Positions 1 through 8,129 of a stretch of 34,813 nt of DNA are shown here, piece by piece. This DNA is from an uncultured Elusimicrobium sp. (GTDB taxonomy: Bacteria > Elusimicrobiota > Elusimicrobia > Elusimicrobiales > Elusimicrobiaceae), in assembly GCA_947305555.1 (NCBI GenBank), contig CAMZDW010000009.1, forward strand, positions 1 through 34,813. Reading direction: 5' to 3'. The notes beneath the pieces are model-generated. The model was not told the DNA's origin. It saw nothing but the letters and a program-made list of their open reading frames with translations, and searched no databases. The first letter of the stretch is position 1; the number at the start of each line of letters is the position of its first letter. Both the position numbers and the translations under genes were made by a program.

Positions 1-101
1 TTTGCAGCAAATGCAAAAAAGCCATGACGCCCAAAGTGCAAATTTCGGCCGACGGCACCAAGACGCGCGTTTGCCGCAAATGCAACGAGCCGATCATTTA
101 A
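1..101 (+). CDS. rplX: 50S ribosomal protein L24, 3' end (partial)
   Basis: Only the last 33 codons are inside the window; the gene begins upstream. The frame reads CSKCKKAM near the edge, then a short linker, then VCRKCNEPII and a TAA stop at 99-101. The paired CxxC motifs form the C-terminal zinc-ribbon type tail found in the zinc-binding form of L24. L24 is an early assembly protein of the large ribosomal subunit. Its place directly before rplE is the standard spc operon order (L14-L24-L5-S14-S8), which supports the call despite the short length. Confidence 0.93.
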   Translation, partial: CSKCKKAMTPKVQISADGTKTRVCRKCNEPII

Positions 102-116
102 TCTAGGTAAGTGAAA

Positions 117-710
117 ATGACTAAGAAAGAAACAAAAACCGTAACGAAAGCACCCGAAGGCTATCAGCCCCGGTTGCAAACCCTTTACCGGGAAAAAGTG
201 TTGCCGGCACTACTGAAAGATATGAACGTCAAAAGCCCGATGGCTGTGCCGAGACTCACGAAAATCGTCATCAATATCGGCGTAAAAGATGCCCGCGAGG
301 ACATCAAAGCCTTAGAAGTGGCCAAGGAAGATTTAACCGCGATCGCCGGGCAAGCCGCCCAAGTGCGCCGCGCTAAAAAATCCATCTCTAACTTTAAGTT
401 AAGAGAAGGGATGCCTATTGGCGTGCGTGTGACGCTGCGCGGTGCCAAGATGTATGAGTTCATGGAACGCTTCATCTGCATTGCCTGCCCCCGCATCCGC
501 GACTTCCAAGGTTTCAACGCCAGCTTTGACGGCAAAGGCAATTTGAACCTGGGGATTAAAGAACATTATATTTTTCCGGAAATTGATGTTGAAAAATCGC
601 CCAAAGCCCATGGTATGAACATTACGTTCGTTACCACTGCTGCTAACGACAAAAGCGGCCGCCTCTTAATGGATTACATGGGGCTGCCCTTCCGCAAAGC
701 GGCTAAATAA
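117..710 (+). CDS. rplE: 50S ribosomal protein L5
   Basis: A 197-residue protein that binds 5S rRNA and helps form the central protuberance of the large subunit. Family signatures include [20 protein letters not shown] near residue 40, [17 protein letters not shown] near 95 and the conserved FPEIDV stretch near 155. The protein is slightly longer than the usual ~180 residues because of a Lys/Thr-rich N-terminal extension of about 15 residues. An in-frame GTG at 111 would add two residues, but the AGG at 105-107 is then only 3 nt away; it sits 9 nt before the ATG at 117, so 117 is preferred. The gene starts 15 nt after the rplX stop. Confidence 0.97.
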   Translation: MTKKETKTVTKAPEGYQPRLQTLYREKVLPALLKDMNVKSPMAVPRLTKIVINIGVKDAREDIKALEVAKEDLTAIAGQAAQVRRAKKSISNFKLREGMPIGVRVTLRGAKMYEFMERFICIACPRIRDFQGFNASFDGKGNLNLGIKEHYIFPEIDVEKSPKAHGMNITFVTTAANDKSGRLLMDYMGLPFRKAAK

Positions 711-727
711 GAGGAGCAAATAACTTT

Positions 728-913
728 ATGGCTACGAAAGCATGGGTTGCAAAAATGGCGAAGGACCAAAAGTTTGCCGTGCGCTATCACAATCGCTGCC
801 AAATCTGCGGTCGTGCGCGCGGTTACTATCGCGACTTCGGTCTTTGCCGTATCTGCCTGAGAAAAATGGCACACCAGGGATTAATCCCGGGTCTTAGAAA
901 ATCGAGCTGGTAA
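728..913 (+). CDS. rpsN: 30S ribosomal protein S14, short zinc-binding type
   Basis: A 61-residue protein of the type Z (short) S14 family, which sits in the head of the small subunit. Cys24, Cys27, Cys40 and Cys43 make the zinc knuckle in the pattern NRCQICGR ... GLCRICLR, and the C-terminus [11 protein letters not shown] is characteristic. The longer Cys-free S14 of about 100 residues is excluded by length and by the intact CxxC pair. GAGGAG at 711-716 gives a good ribosome binding site. It is followed by an unusually long spacer before rpsH. Confidence 0.97.
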   Translation: MATKAWVAKMAKDQKFAVRYHNRCQICGRARGYYRDFGLCRICLRKMAHQGLIPGLRKSSW

Positions 914-920
914 TTTACAG

Positions 921-962
921 GAGGAAGTGCCTTCTTCGGGCCAACTCCGTAAGGAAAGTGGC
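921..962 (+). promoter_or_regulatory. Two adjacent hairpins in the rpsN-rpsH spacer
   Basis: The 70-nt spacer between rpsN and rpsH is one of the three long gaps in this operon. The first hairpin pairs GAGGAAG (921-927) with CTTCTTC (931-937) around a TGC loop, with one G-U pair; it hides a Shine-Dalgarno-like GGAGG too far from rpsH to serve it. The second hairpin spans 940-962: GCC-A-AC-TCC pairs with GGA-AA-GT-GGC around a GTAA loop of the GNRA type, leaving a single A and an AA unpaired in the helix. A ribosomal-protein autoregulatory site is possible, since S8 represses spc mRNA in Escherichia coli, but this is inference from structure and position. Confidence 0.4.
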
Positions 963-983
963 TTGAAAGGGTAACTTAGAAAT

Positions 984-1376
984 ATGGATCCAATTGCAGA
1001 TTTCTTAACCAGAATAAGAAACGCTAACATGAAGAAAAAAGAAAAAGTGGATATTCCTTTTTCTAAAATCAAAACCGAAATTGCGCGCGTACTAAAAGAA
1101 GAAGGGTATATCGCCAATTTCAAAGCGGTTCACAACGAAACCAAAGGCGGCGTGGTACGTGTATTCTTGAAATATACGCCGGAAAACGAATGTGTCATTC
1201 AAGGTTTGAAACGTATTTCCAAACCGGGTTCTCGTGTGTACAGCGCTTACAACAACATTCCTAAAGTGCGCGGCGCTTTTGGGGTAACGATTTTGTCTAC
1301 CTCTAAAGGCATTATGACCGACGCACAAGCCAAAGCCGAAAAAATCGGTGGCGAATTGTTGTGCCAAGTTTGGTAA
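984..1376 (+). CDS. rpsH: 30S ribosomal protein S8
   Basis: A 130-residue primary rRNA-binding protein of the small-subunit platform, the usual length. It begins [15 protein letters not shown], the canonical S8 start, and ends with the conserved [12 protein letters not shown] and GGELLCQVW segments of the RNA-binding C-terminal domain. An in-frame TAA at 972-974 rules out any earlier start. The nearest Shine-Dalgarno-like sequence is AAAGGG at 966-971. In Escherichia coli S8 is the translational repressor of the spc operon, which makes the structured spacer just upstream worth noting. Confidence 0.97.
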   Translation: MDPIADFLTRIRNANMKKKEKVDIPFSKIKTEIARVLKEEGYIANFKAVHNETKGGVVRVFLKYTPENECVIQGLKRISKPGSRVYSAYNNIPKVRGAFGVTILSTSKGIMTDAQAKAEKIGGELLCQVW

Positions 1377-1385
1377 GGGGGGAAT

Positions 1386-1937
1386 ATGAGCAGAATCGGT
1401 AAAAAAGTAATCAACATTCCCGCTAAAACCAAAGTGGAAATTAAAGAAAATTTAATCACCGCTACCGGTGCATTGGGAACGCTCTCTTATACGGTTCCGG
1501 AAGGAATTACCCCGGAATTAAAAGATGGTGCCCTTACTTTTACGGTGGCTGAAGGCCGCGTGAAAGAACTCAATGCCTTGCACGGAACAACTCGCGCTAA
1601 CGTTTTCAACATCATTGAAGGTGTTACCAACGGGTTTAGCAAAGTGCTGGAAATTAACGGACTCGGATACCGCGCGTCGGTAGCCGGCAAAAAACTGAAC
1701 TTAGAACTCGGTTTTTCGCACCCGGTTAATTTAGAGATCCCCACGGGTTTAACCGTTGAAGTTGATGGTAAAACCGGGGCCGTAACGGTTAAAGGCAGCG
1801 ACAAATTCAAAGTAGGTGATTTTGCTGCTAAAATCCGCCGCATCCGCCCGCCGGAGCCATATAAAGGCAGTGGTATTAAATACCAGGGCGAACATATTGC
1901 TCGCAAAGCCGGTAAAACTGCGGCAGGAGGCAAATAA
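1386..1937 (+). CDS. rplF: 50S ribosomal protein L6
   Basis: A 183-residue large-subunit protein near the sarcin-ricin loop and stalk base. It has the typical start [19 protein letters not shown], the duplicated L6 fold, and the C-terminal signature [16 protein letters not shown] followed by a Lys/Gly-rich tail. Length matches the family (175-185). The start is set by GGGGGG at 1377-1382, 9 nt after the rpsH stop. Gene order rpsH-rplF-rplR is conserved across bacteria. Confidence 0.97.
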   Translation: MSRIGKKVINIPAKTKVEIKENLITATGALGTLSYTVPEGITPELKDGALTFTVAEGRVKELNALHGTTRANVFNIIEGVTNGFSKVLEINGLGYRASVAGKKLNLELGFSHPVNLEIPTGLTVEVDGKTGAVTVKGSDKFKVGDFAAKIRRIRPPEPYKGSGIKYQGEHIARKAGKTAAGGK

Positions 1938-1939
1938 GT

Positions 1940-2305
1940 ATGGCCACTAAACAAGAAAGATACCAATTCCGTAAAGACCGCAGCCGCGGGCACCTCTTGA
2001 AAAACGGAGCGCATCGCCCGAGACTGTCCGTTTACAGAAGCTTGAAATATATCTATGCCCAAATTATTGATGACAATACGCACAGCACACTCGTGTCTGC
2101 TACGACATTGTCTAAAGAATTTGAAGGCAAATTTGAATCGTCCGCCAAAAGCATTGAAGCTGCAAAAGCTTTAGGTGCTGCAATTGCTAAAAAAGCACTT
2201 GAAAAAGGCATTAGCGAAGTCATGTTTGACCGCGGTGGACGCGTCTATCACGGCAGAATCAAAGCGTTAGCCGATTCCGCCAGAGAAGCAGGATTGAAAT
2301 TCTAA
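1940..2305 (+). CDS. rplR: 50S ribosomal protein L18
   Basis: A 121-residue protein that binds 5S rRNA together with L5. Visible signatures are [20 protein letters not shown] near residues 28-47, [19 protein letters not shown] near 95-113, and the end AREAGLKF. Length is typical. The gene starts 2 nt after rplF; AGGAGG at 1924-1929, inside the rplF 3' end, acts as the ribosome binding site, so translation is probably coupled to rplF. Confidence 0.97.
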   Translation: MATKQERYQFRKDRSRGHLLKNGAHRPRLSVYRSLKYIYAQIIDDNTHSTLVSATTLSKEFEGKFESSAKSIEAAKALGAAIAKKALEKGISEVMFDRGGRVYHGRIKALADSAREAGLKF

Positions 2306-2320
2306 TTGTAGGTGAATTTA

Positions 2321-2926
2321 ATGTCCAATGAAACGCTCGTGAAAAGCGAAAATAGAAAAGAAGCGAAAGGCAAAAAAGCCGAGTTTCAAAAAGCAAGACC
2401 GGCGGCAGAAGGTAAAACCACGGTCATCCACGTTGCCAGAACGGCCAAGGTAGTCAAAGGCGGTAAACGCTTTGGCTTCCGCGCGCTCGTTGTAGTCGGA
2501 AACGGCATGGGCAAAGTGGGCGTTGCTATTGGCAAGGCTAACCAGGTTCAACTCGCGATTGCGAAAGCTGAATCTCATGCACGTAAACATATGATTACGT
2601 TCCCGATTGTAGGGGAAACGATTCCGCACGAAACCATCGGCAAATTTGGTGCCGCTTCCGTGTGGATGAAACCGGCTGCGCCCGGTACCGGGGTTATCGC
2701 CGGTAGCGGTGTACGCTTGTTATTTGAAGCTGCCGGTATCAAAGACGTGCTCGCCAAAAGTTTAGGCAGCACAAACCCGTGCAACTTGGTTTATGCCACG
2801 TTAGAAGCTTTTAAACAACTTAAAAGCAAAGAAGCCGTGAACGTTGTTCGCGGTAAAGCGGCTCCGGCCGCCGAAGCTCCCAAAGCGGAACCGGAAACTG
2901 CAACCGAAACCGCTAAGGCCGAATAG
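2321..2926 (+). CDS. rpsE: 30S ribosomal protein S5
   Basis: A 201-residue small-subunit protein involved in decoding accuracy and the helicase activity at the mRNA entry. The N-terminal double-stranded-RNA-binding-like domain contains [18 protein letters not shown] (about 54-71), and the C-terminal domain has [19 protein letters not shown] and [18 protein letters not shown]. It ends in an Ala/Glu/Lys-rich tail of about 25 residues beyond the family core. A GTG at 2312 would add MNL, but the AGGTG at 2310-2314 fits the ATG at 2321 better. The gene that normally follows, rpmD (L30), is absent: rplO begins 15 nt after this stop. Confidence 0.96.
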   Translation: MSNETLVKSENRKEAKGKKAEFQKARPAAEGKTTVIHVARTAKVVKGGKRFGFRALVVVGNGMGKVGVAIGKANQVQLAIAKAESHARKHMITFPIVGETIPHETIGKFGAASVWMKPAAPGTGVIAGSGVRLLFEAAGIKDVLAKSLGSTNPCNLVYATLEAFKQLKSKEAVNVVRGKAAPAAEAPKAEPETATETAKAE

Positions 2927-2941
2927 TTTGGAGAGGATACT

Positions 2942-3403
2942 ATGGTAACTTTAAATAATCTTTTTCCGAAACATGGCTCTCGTAAAGCCAAAAGACGTTT
3001 AGGCCTTGGCCCGGGCTCTGGCTTGGGTAATTACTGCACCAAAGGTATGAAGGGGCAAACCTCTCGTTCGGGTAACACCCGTAAAGAGAGCAAGGAAGGG
3101 GGCCAAATGCCTTTAATCCGCCATACGCCTAAGAGCGGTTTTTCCAATAAAGATTTCACCAAACGGTATGACTATGTCAACGTTGGTTCGTTGGAAAAAG
3201 CGTTTACCGCCGGTGCGGAAGTAACGCCTGAAACTTTGAAAAAAGCCGGGATCATCCATGATGTTACCCGTGTTAAAGTATTGGCAAGCGGCACGCTTTC
3301 CAAGGCTTTAAAAGTGTCTGCCCACGGTTTTTCAGCTACCGCAAAAGCGGCAATTGAAAAAGCAGGCGGCACTGTAACCGTGCTTGAACAGAAGACCAAA
3401 TAA
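2942..3403 (+). CDS. rplO: 50S ribosomal protein L15
   Basis: A 153-residue late-assembly protein of the large subunit. The N-terminal Gly/Lys/Arg-rich extension carries RLGLGPGSGLGNYCTKGMKG and the conserved QMPLIRHTPKSGF; the globular C-terminal half ends in GGTVTVLE. Length is typical (about 145-155). GGAGAGG at 2930-2936 is the ribosome binding site. Its stop overlaps the secY start by one base (TAATG), the usual coupling between these genes. Confidence 0.96.
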   Translation: MVTLNNLFPKHGSRKAKRRLGLGPGSGLGNYCTKGMKGQTSRSGNTRKESKEGGQMPLIRHTPKSGFSNKDFTKRYDYVNVGSLEKAFTAGAEVTPETLKKAGIIHDVTRVKVLASGTLSKALKVSAHGFSATAKAAIEKAGGTVTVLEQKTK

Positions 3404-4740
3404 TGGCAAACAACACAGTTGCAAATATTTTTAACGCGCCCGAGCTCAAAAAGAGACTTCTTTTTGTGCTTGGGGCGTTAGCTGTTTTCCGGGTAGCGGC
3501 AGCTATCCCGATACCGGGTATCAATACAGAAGTACTCAAACAGCTCTTTGCGGCACACCAAAACGGTATTCTAGGTTTTATGAATATCTTTTCGGGTGGT
3601 GCGTTAGGGCGGTTCTCCATTTTGGCACTCGGTATTATGCCGTATATTAACGCCTCCATCATTATGGGGCTGGTGCGTGGGGCTCATATTTTCCCGGCAC
3701 TGGACCGCATGCATAAAGAAGGGGAATCCGGCAGACGTAAAGAAAACCAGATTACTCGTATTTTTGCACTGTTCCTGGCGCTTCTTCAGGGGTCTATGAT
3801 GACATTTGCCATCACCCGTGTAGAAGGAGCTGGTGGCGTTTCGGCCGTAGTCAATCCGTCTGTGATGTTTTTCATCACCACGGTGGTTACGCTGGCGGCT
3901 GGTACAATGTTTGTGATGTGGCTGGGTGAACAAATTACCGAAAAAGGGGTAGGCAATGGTATTTCGCTTATCATCTTTGCCGGTATCGTAGACCGCTTGC
4001 CTGGAGCCATTATGGAAGTCATTAATCGTGTTCAAACCGATGAAATGGATTTCTTCGTGGCTTTGGTCATTTTCATTGCGGCGATTGTGATTACGGCTTT
4101 GGTAGTGTGGTTGGAAACAGCTCAACGCCAAATTCCGGTGCAATACGCTAAACGCCAAGTAGGTAATAAAACTTACGGAGGTCAAACAAGCTATTTACCG
4201 CTTAAAATTGACCAAAGTGGGGTTATTGCCGTTATCTTCGCTTCGTCTGTTATTTCTTTACCGCTGACTATTGCCAGCTTTAATCAAGAAGCAGCCTGGG
4301 CGCAGAAAATTTTGGCAGCCATGAATCACAGCAACGTATGGTATATGTTGATTTTCTCGGCGTTGATTATTTTCTTCTGTTATTTCTATAACTCTATGAC
4401 GATTAACCCGTCTGATTTAGCGGATAACATGAAGAAATGGGGTGGTTTTATCCCAGGAATTCGCCCTGGAGAGCCTACCAAAAATTACATTGAATGGGTG
4501 ATGAACCGCTTGACGTTCTGCGGTGCAATCTTCGTTTGTTTGATTGCAATCCTGCCGGATTTCTTCCGCTCATATTTTGATGTAGATTTTTACTTCGGCG
4601 GCACGGCTTTGCTGATTGTCGTTGGGGTAGCATTAGATACGGTCGGTCAGGTACAAGCGCACTTGTTAGCGCGCAATTATGAACCGTTGATGAAAGGTTC
4701 TAAAAGAATACGTGGCCGCTGGTTCAACGTCGGACAATAA
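3403..4740 (+). CDS. secY: Protein translocase subunit SecY
   Basis: A 445-residue channel subunit of the Sec translocon in the inner membrane, with about ten hydrophobic segments. Family motifs visible are RVAAAIPIPGIN in TM1 (near residue 26-37), the plug/TM2 region with FSGGALGRFSILALGIMPYI, GEQITEKGVGNGISLIIFAG in the middle, and the C-terminal GTALLIVVGVALDTVGQVQA followed by a cytoplasmic tail. Length is normal (430-450). The start codon overlaps the rplO stop by one base. It is placed, as usual, after L15 and before adk. Confidence 0.98.
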   Translation: MANNTVANIFNAPELKKRLLFVLGALAVFRVAAAIPIPGINTEVLKQLFAAHQNGILGFMNIFSGGALGRFSILALGIMPYINASIIMGLVRGAHIFPALDRMHKEGESGRRKENQITRIFALFLALLQGSMMTFAITRVEGAGGVSAVVNPSVMFFITTVVTLAAGTMFVMWLGEQITEKGVGNGISLIIFAGIVDRLPGAIMEVINRVQTDEMDFFVALVIFIAAIVITALVVWLETAQRQIPVQYAKRQVGNKTYGGQTSYLPLKIDQSGVIAVIFASSVISLPLTIASFNQEAAWAQKILAAMNHSNVWYMLIFSALIIFFCYFYNSMTINPSDLADNMKKWGGFIPGIRPGEPTKNYIEWVMNRLTFCGAIFVCLIAILPDFFRSYFDVDFYFGGTALLIVVGVALDTVGQVQAHLLARNYEPLMKGSKRIRGRWFNVGQ

Positions 4741-4751
4741 TTTGGTAATTT

Positions 4752-4834
4752 GGGGAGATTTCAGGGGGCAAATAAGCTACTAGAAATCTCCTCAAAATTC
4801 CGCAAATTGAAAAGTTGGATGTGAGAAATTTCTC
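4752..4834 (+). promoter_or_regulatory. Hairpins in the secY-adk spacer
   Basis: Positions 4752-4762 pair with 4783-4793 in an 11-bp stem containing one G-U pair, around a 20-nt loop that contains AGGGGG. A second, perfect palindrome GAGAAATTTCTC lies at 4823-4834, directly upstream of the adk ATG at 4842, and shares the GAAAT/ATTTC theme with the first. Neither is followed by a run of T, so they are not standard intrinsic terminators. They may set the relative expression of secY and adk or protect mRNA ends after processing. Function is unknown; the pairing is directly visible. Confidence 0.45.
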
Positions 4835-4841
4835 GCAAAAT

Positions 4842-5474
4842 ATGAATATTATTTTAATGGGCTGTCCCGGGGCCGGGAAAGGCACCCAATCAGCCAAACT
4901 TAAAGAACGTTTTGACTTGACGCATATTTCTACCGGGGATGTTCTCCGGGCAGAGATAGCGTCTGGTTCCGCTTTAGGCAAGCAAGTGGCGGACATTATC
5001 AACCAGGGCAATTTAGTGCCGGATGCGTTGATGATTTCCATGTTGGAAAACATTGTGAAATCTACCTCAAAAGGCATTATTTTTGATGGTTTTCCACGCA
5101 CGGTAGCACAAGCAGAAGCGTTGGATGAAATGTTAAAACGGTTCGGCCGTGAAATCACGCACGTGATCATGATTGACTTGCCGGCAAGTGAGGTAGTCAA
5201 CCGGATTTGTTCGCGCCGTCAGTGCAAGGCATGTAAAGCCATTGTACGGGTGGACATGAAACAACCGCTTGAGAAATGTCCTTCTTGCGGGGGTGAATTA
5301 TATACGCGTGCTGACGATACGGAAGAACGGGCCAAGCACCGCTTGGAAGTATATTACCACGACACGTTACCTGTTAAAAGTTATTATGAAAACAGTGGTA
5401 AATATGCAGTGGTAAATGGGGCGCAAACGCCCGAACAAGTTTTTGAGAATTTAGTACAAATTCTCACAAAGTGA
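4842..5474 (+). CDS. adk: Adenylate kinase, zinc-binding LID type
   Basis: A 210-residue cytoplasmic enzyme that interconverts ATP + AMP and 2 ADP. The P-loop is GCPGAGKGT (7-15), the AMP-binding region has STGDVLRAEI (30-39), and FDGFPRT (81-87) is present. The LID domain carries Cys128-x2-Cys131 and Cys146-x2-Cys149, a structural zinc site seen in many Gram-positive and some Gram-negative enzymes. A TTG at 4815 would add nine residues, but the family starts at MNIIL, so the ATG at 4842 is chosen; it has no clear Shine-Dalgarno sequence and sits next to a palindrome. The neighbours secY and map are standard. Confidence 0.96.
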   Translation: MNIILMGCPGAGKGTQSAKLKERFDLTHISTGDVLRAEIASGSALGKQVADIINQGNLVPDALMISMLENIVKSTSKGIIFDGFPRTVAQAEALDEMLKRFGREITHVIMIDLPASEVVNRICSRRQCKACKAIVRVDMKQPLEKCPSCGGELYTRADDTEERAKHRLEVYYHDTLPVKSYYENSGKYAVVNGAQTPEQVFENLVQILTK

Positions 5475-5476
5475 GT

Positions 5477-6229
5477 ATGATTGAAGTAAAAAACGAACAA
5501 GAACTCGCACGTATGCGTGCATCCGGGAAAGTAACCGCAGCGGTTTTGAAGCAAATGACCGAACTGGTACGCCCTGGCATTAGCACGTGGGAGCTTGATC
5601 AAGCTGCGGAAAAAACGATTCGTTCCTTTGGAGCGACGCCGCTTTTTCTGGGTTATTACGGGTTTCCGGGAAGTATTTGTGCGTCGGTAAACGAAGAAGT
5701 CGTGCACGGAATCCCAAAAAAAGATAGAATATTAAAGAGTGGTGATATTATCAGTATCGATACAGGAGCCCGCCTTGACGGTTTCTGTTCGGATGCCGCG
5801 ATCACCCTCGGTGTGGGAAAAGTTTCTGACGAAGCCCAAAAATTGATGGATGTTACAAAGAAATCTTTGTATAAAGCCATCGGGCAAGTCAAAGCCGGTC
5901 GCCGTTTAGGCGATGTGCAACATGCGGTGGAAACTTTTGCCATGCAACATAACATGGGCGTCGTGCGCGATTACTGTGGGCACGGCATTGGACGTAATAT
6001 GCACGAGGAACCCAGCATTCCGAATTTCGGAACGCCGGGAACCGGCCCGGTTTTAGAAGCCGGGATGGTGCTTGCCATTGAGCCCATGTTGACTGCGGGA
6101 ACATTCAGAGTCAGGGAGCTGGAAGACGGTTGGACGGTGGTCACGCGGGACGGCAGTTATGCGGCCCACTTTGAACATACGGTAGCTGTTACGGCTAACG
6201 GCAGTGAAATTTTTACTGCTTTTGAATAA
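5477..6229 (+). CDS. map: Methionine aminopeptidase, type I
   Basis: A 250-residue cytoplasmic enzyme that removes the initiator methionine from new proteins. The five metal ligands are all present: Asp95 and Asp106 (SIDTG, FCSDA), His169 (GHGIG), Glu202 (AIEPM) and Glu233 (FEHTV); His77 (VVHGI) is the conserved active-site histidine. Length fits type Ia enzymes without an N-terminal extension. A GTG at 5471 overlaps the adk stop as GTGA and would add two residues; the ATG at 5477 gives the common family start MI-x-V-K. Either start implies translational coupling to adk. Confidence 0.96.
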   Translation: MIEVKNEQELARMRASGKVTAAVLKQMTELVRPGISTWELDQAAEKTIRSFGATPLFLGYYGFPGSICASVNEEVVHGIPKKDRILKSGDIISIDTGARLDGFCSDAAITLGVGKVSDEAQKLMDVTKKSLYKAIGQVKAGRRLGDVQHAVETFAMQHNMGVVRDYCGHGIGRNMHEEPSIPNFGTPGTGPVLEAGMVLAIEPMLTAGTFRVRELEDGWTVVTRDGSYAAHFEHTVAVTANGSEIFTAFE

Positions 6230-6308
6230 AAACACTCGCTTTGTTTACGAGGAGTAAACAGGAGCGGATGATTTTTGTTCGTGAAATTTAATCCAAACTC
6301 GGAGTTGT

Positions 6309-6521
6309 ATGAGTGATAAGATTGAAATAGAGGGTAAGGTCCTGGAAGCGTTGCCTAATGCAATGTTCAAAATTGAAATTGCAGGCGGCAAAACGATCTT
6401 GGGGCACATATCCGGCAAGATGAGAGTTCATCATATAAGAATTCTGCCCGGCGATAAAGTAAAGTTGGAGCTTTCTCCATACGATTTGACTCGCGGACGG
6501 ATTACTTATAGGGAGAAATAA
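6309..6521 (+). CDS. infA: Translation initiation factor IF-1
   Basis: A 70-residue OB-fold protein that occupies the ribosomal A site during initiation. The core segments [30 protein letters not shown] and [13 protein letters not shown] match the family almost residue for residue. GGAG at 6301-6304 precedes the ATG. The 79-nt gap after map holds a small inverted repeat (TGTTTAC at 6242-6248 with GTAAACA at 6254-6260) whose 5-nt loop is GAGGA. infA stops immediately before the rpmJ ATG with no intervening base, so the two are surely co-translated. Confidence 0.97.
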   Translation: MSDKIEIEGKVLEALPNAMFKIEIAGGKTILGHISGKMRVHHIRILPGDKVKLELSPYDLTRGRITYREK

Positions 6522-6635
6522 ATGAAAGTCAGAGCCAGTGTCAAAAAGATATGTCAAAAATGCAAAATCATTAAACGCAACGGCGTAGTCCGTGTGGTTT
6601 GCGAAGTAGCAAAACACAAACAACGCCAAGGTTAA
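6522..6635 (+). CDS. rpmJ: 50S ribosomal protein L36, zinc-binding form
   Basis: A 37-residue protein reading [16 protein letters not shown] and ending AKHKQRQG. The zinc ligands Cys11, Cys14, Cys27 and His32 are all present, so this is the C+ (zinc) form. The ATG directly follows the infA TAA, and the ribosome binding site GGGAG lies in the infA 3' end. The order infA-rpmJ-rpsM is the usual start of the alpha operon. This gene is short enough to be missed by an automatic length cut-off. Confidence 0.96.
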   Translation: MKVRASVKKICQKCKIIKRNGVVRVVCEVAKHKQRQG

Positions 6636-6657
6636 TTTATAGGAGCTTTAGAAAAAT

Positions 6658-7032
6658 ATGGCTAGAGTCGCAGGTATTGATTTACCGAAAAACAAAAGAA
6701 TTGATGTCGCGTTGGAATACATCTACGGCATCGGCAAGAAAAATGCCAAAGAAGTGCTTGCCAAATTAGAAGGCCAGATTGATCCCGCCACCCGCGTGAA
6801 AGATTTGACCGAACAACAGGCCGGTTTACTCAACACCATTTTGCAAAAAGAATACAAAGTGGAAGGGGAATTACGCCGGGAAGTAGCACAAAATATTCAC
6901 CGCGCTATTGAAATTGGTTCGTACAGAGGCCAGCGCCACCGCCGCAATTTGCCGGTCCGCGGTCAACGCACCAAAACCAACAGCCGCACCCGCCGCGGAA
7001 GAAGAAAAACCGTCGGTTCTAAAACCAAATAA
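6658..7032 (+). CDS. rpsM: 30S ribosomal protein S13
   Basis: A 124-residue protein of the small-subunit head that contacts tRNA and S19. It has the canonical start [14 protein letters not shown], the helix-two-turns-helix segment [10 protein letters not shown], and the basic tail [14 protein letters not shown] ending in Lys-rich residues. AGGAGC at 6641-6646 is the ribosome binding site. Length is typical. Confidence 0.97.
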   Translation: MARVAGIDLPKNKRIDVALEYIYGIGKKNAKEVLAKLEGQIDPATRVKDLTEQQAGLLNTILQKEYKVEGELRREVAQNIHRAIEIGSYRGQRHRRNLPVRGQRTKTNSRTRRGRRKTVGSKTK

Positions 7033-7053
7033 CTTTTAGAAGGAATTTAAATT

Positions 7054-7476
7054 ATGGCAGAAGAAAAAGAAACAACAGCTGCAGCGGTGAAAGCCCCAGC
7101 AGCAAAAGCAAAAAAGAAAAACTCCAAAGCCCCGGTGTTTGGTGTTGTGCATATTTACTGCTCGTTTAACAACACCATTGTAACCGTGTCTGATGACAAG
7201 GGTAACACAATTGCCTGGTCCACAGCCGGTTCTCACGGCTTTAAAGGCACCAAAAAATCTACGCCGTTTGCCGCGCAAATTACCAGCAACAAAGCAGCTG
7301 AAAAAGCCTATGCGCTTGGTATGCGCGAAGTGGCCGTTAAAGTATGCGGTCCGGGCCAAGGCCGCGAAACTGCGGTACGTGCTGTACAACAAGCCGGACT
7401 TAACGTGTCTTCCATTAAAGACATTACCCCCATTCCGCACAACGGATGCAGACCGCCTAAAGCCAGGAGAGTATAA
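7054..7476 (+). CDS. rpsK: 30S ribosomal protein S11
   Basis: A 140-residue platform protein near the mRNA exit. Signatures are [49 protein letters not shown] and the C-terminal [18 protein letters not shown]. An Ala/Lys/Glu-rich N-terminal extension of about 22 residues precedes the core, making it slightly longer than the usual 125-130. AAGGAA at 7040-7045 serves as the ribosome binding site. rpsD begins 5 nt downstream. Confidence 0.97.
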   Translation: MAEEKETTAAAVKAPAAKAKKKNSKAPVFGVVHIYCSFNNTIVTVSDDKGNTIAWSTAGSHGFKGTKKSTPFAAQITSNKAAEKAYALGMREVAVKVCGPGQGRETAVRAVQQAGLNVSSIKDITPIPHNGCRPPKARRV

Positions 7477-7481
7477 TTTTT

Positions 7482-8111
7482 ATGTCTAGATATACAGGAC
7501 CCAGCTGCAAAAAATGCAGAAAATTAGATTGCAAATTGTTCCTGAAAGGAACGAAATGCTACACCAATTGTGTCATGGACAAATTGGCAGCAGCCACTAA
7601 ACGCGGCGGCAAAGTACGCAAAGCCAAAGTATCCGAATACGGTATCCGCTTGCAAGAAAAACAGAAAGCCAAATGGCAGTCTGGTATGTCGGAAATTCCG
7701 TTCCACAATTTGTTCGGGGCCGCGGCAAAAGCCGAAGGTCAGACCGGGGAAAACTTCCTTCGCAAATTGGAAACTCGGTTGGATAACGTCGTTCGTCGGT
7801 TAGGGTTTGCTGTTTCTCTAAAAGCAGCACGCCAACTTGTGTTGCACGGTTATGTGACCGTCAACGGAAAAGCCGTGAACGTTCCTTCGTATCAATTACG
7901 TTTGGGTGATAAAGTTGCGTTAGATAAATCCTTGGCGGAAAACGTCATGGTAAAGCAAGGGTTAACCGAAGCCGAAAAACGCAACCAGCGCCCTAGCTTC
8001 TTGGAATACGATAGCGAAAAAATGACTGGTAAATTGTTAAGATGGCCCGACAGAGCGGAAATGTCCTACCCTGTCAATGAGCAGCTGATTGTAGAATACT
8101 ATTCTAAATAA
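7482..8111 (+). CDS. rpsD: 30S ribosomal protein S4, zinc-binding form
   Basis: A 209-residue primary 16S rRNA-binding protein. The start MSRYTGPSCKKCRK with Cys9, Cys12, Cys26 and Cys30 gives the zinc-knuckle version of the N-terminal domain. The S4 RNA-binding domain is visible around residues 98-160 (RLDNVVRRLGFA, HGYVTVNGKAVNVPSYQLRLGD). Length is typical. In Escherichia coli S4 is the alpha-operon repressor; I saw no obvious pseudoknot site here. It lies 18 nt upstream of rpoA. Confidence 0.97.
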   Translation: MSRYTGPSCKKCRKLDCKLFLKGTKCYTNCVMDKLAAATKRGGKVRKAKVSEYGIRLQEKQKAKWQSGMSEIPFHNLFGAAAKAEGQTGENFLRKLETRLDNVVRRLGFAVSLKAARQLVLHGYVTVNGKAVNVPSYQLRLGDKVALDKSLAENVMVKQGLTEAEKRNQRPSFLEYDSEKMTGKLLRWPDRAEMSYPVNEQLIVEYYSK

Positions 8112-8129
8112 TAGGTTGGAGGCATAAGC

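Noticed and set aside
3604-4185. 193-codon frame on the - strand inside secY
   Set aside because: It is a His/Arg-rich shadow of hydrophobic secY codons with no domain or ribosome binding site.
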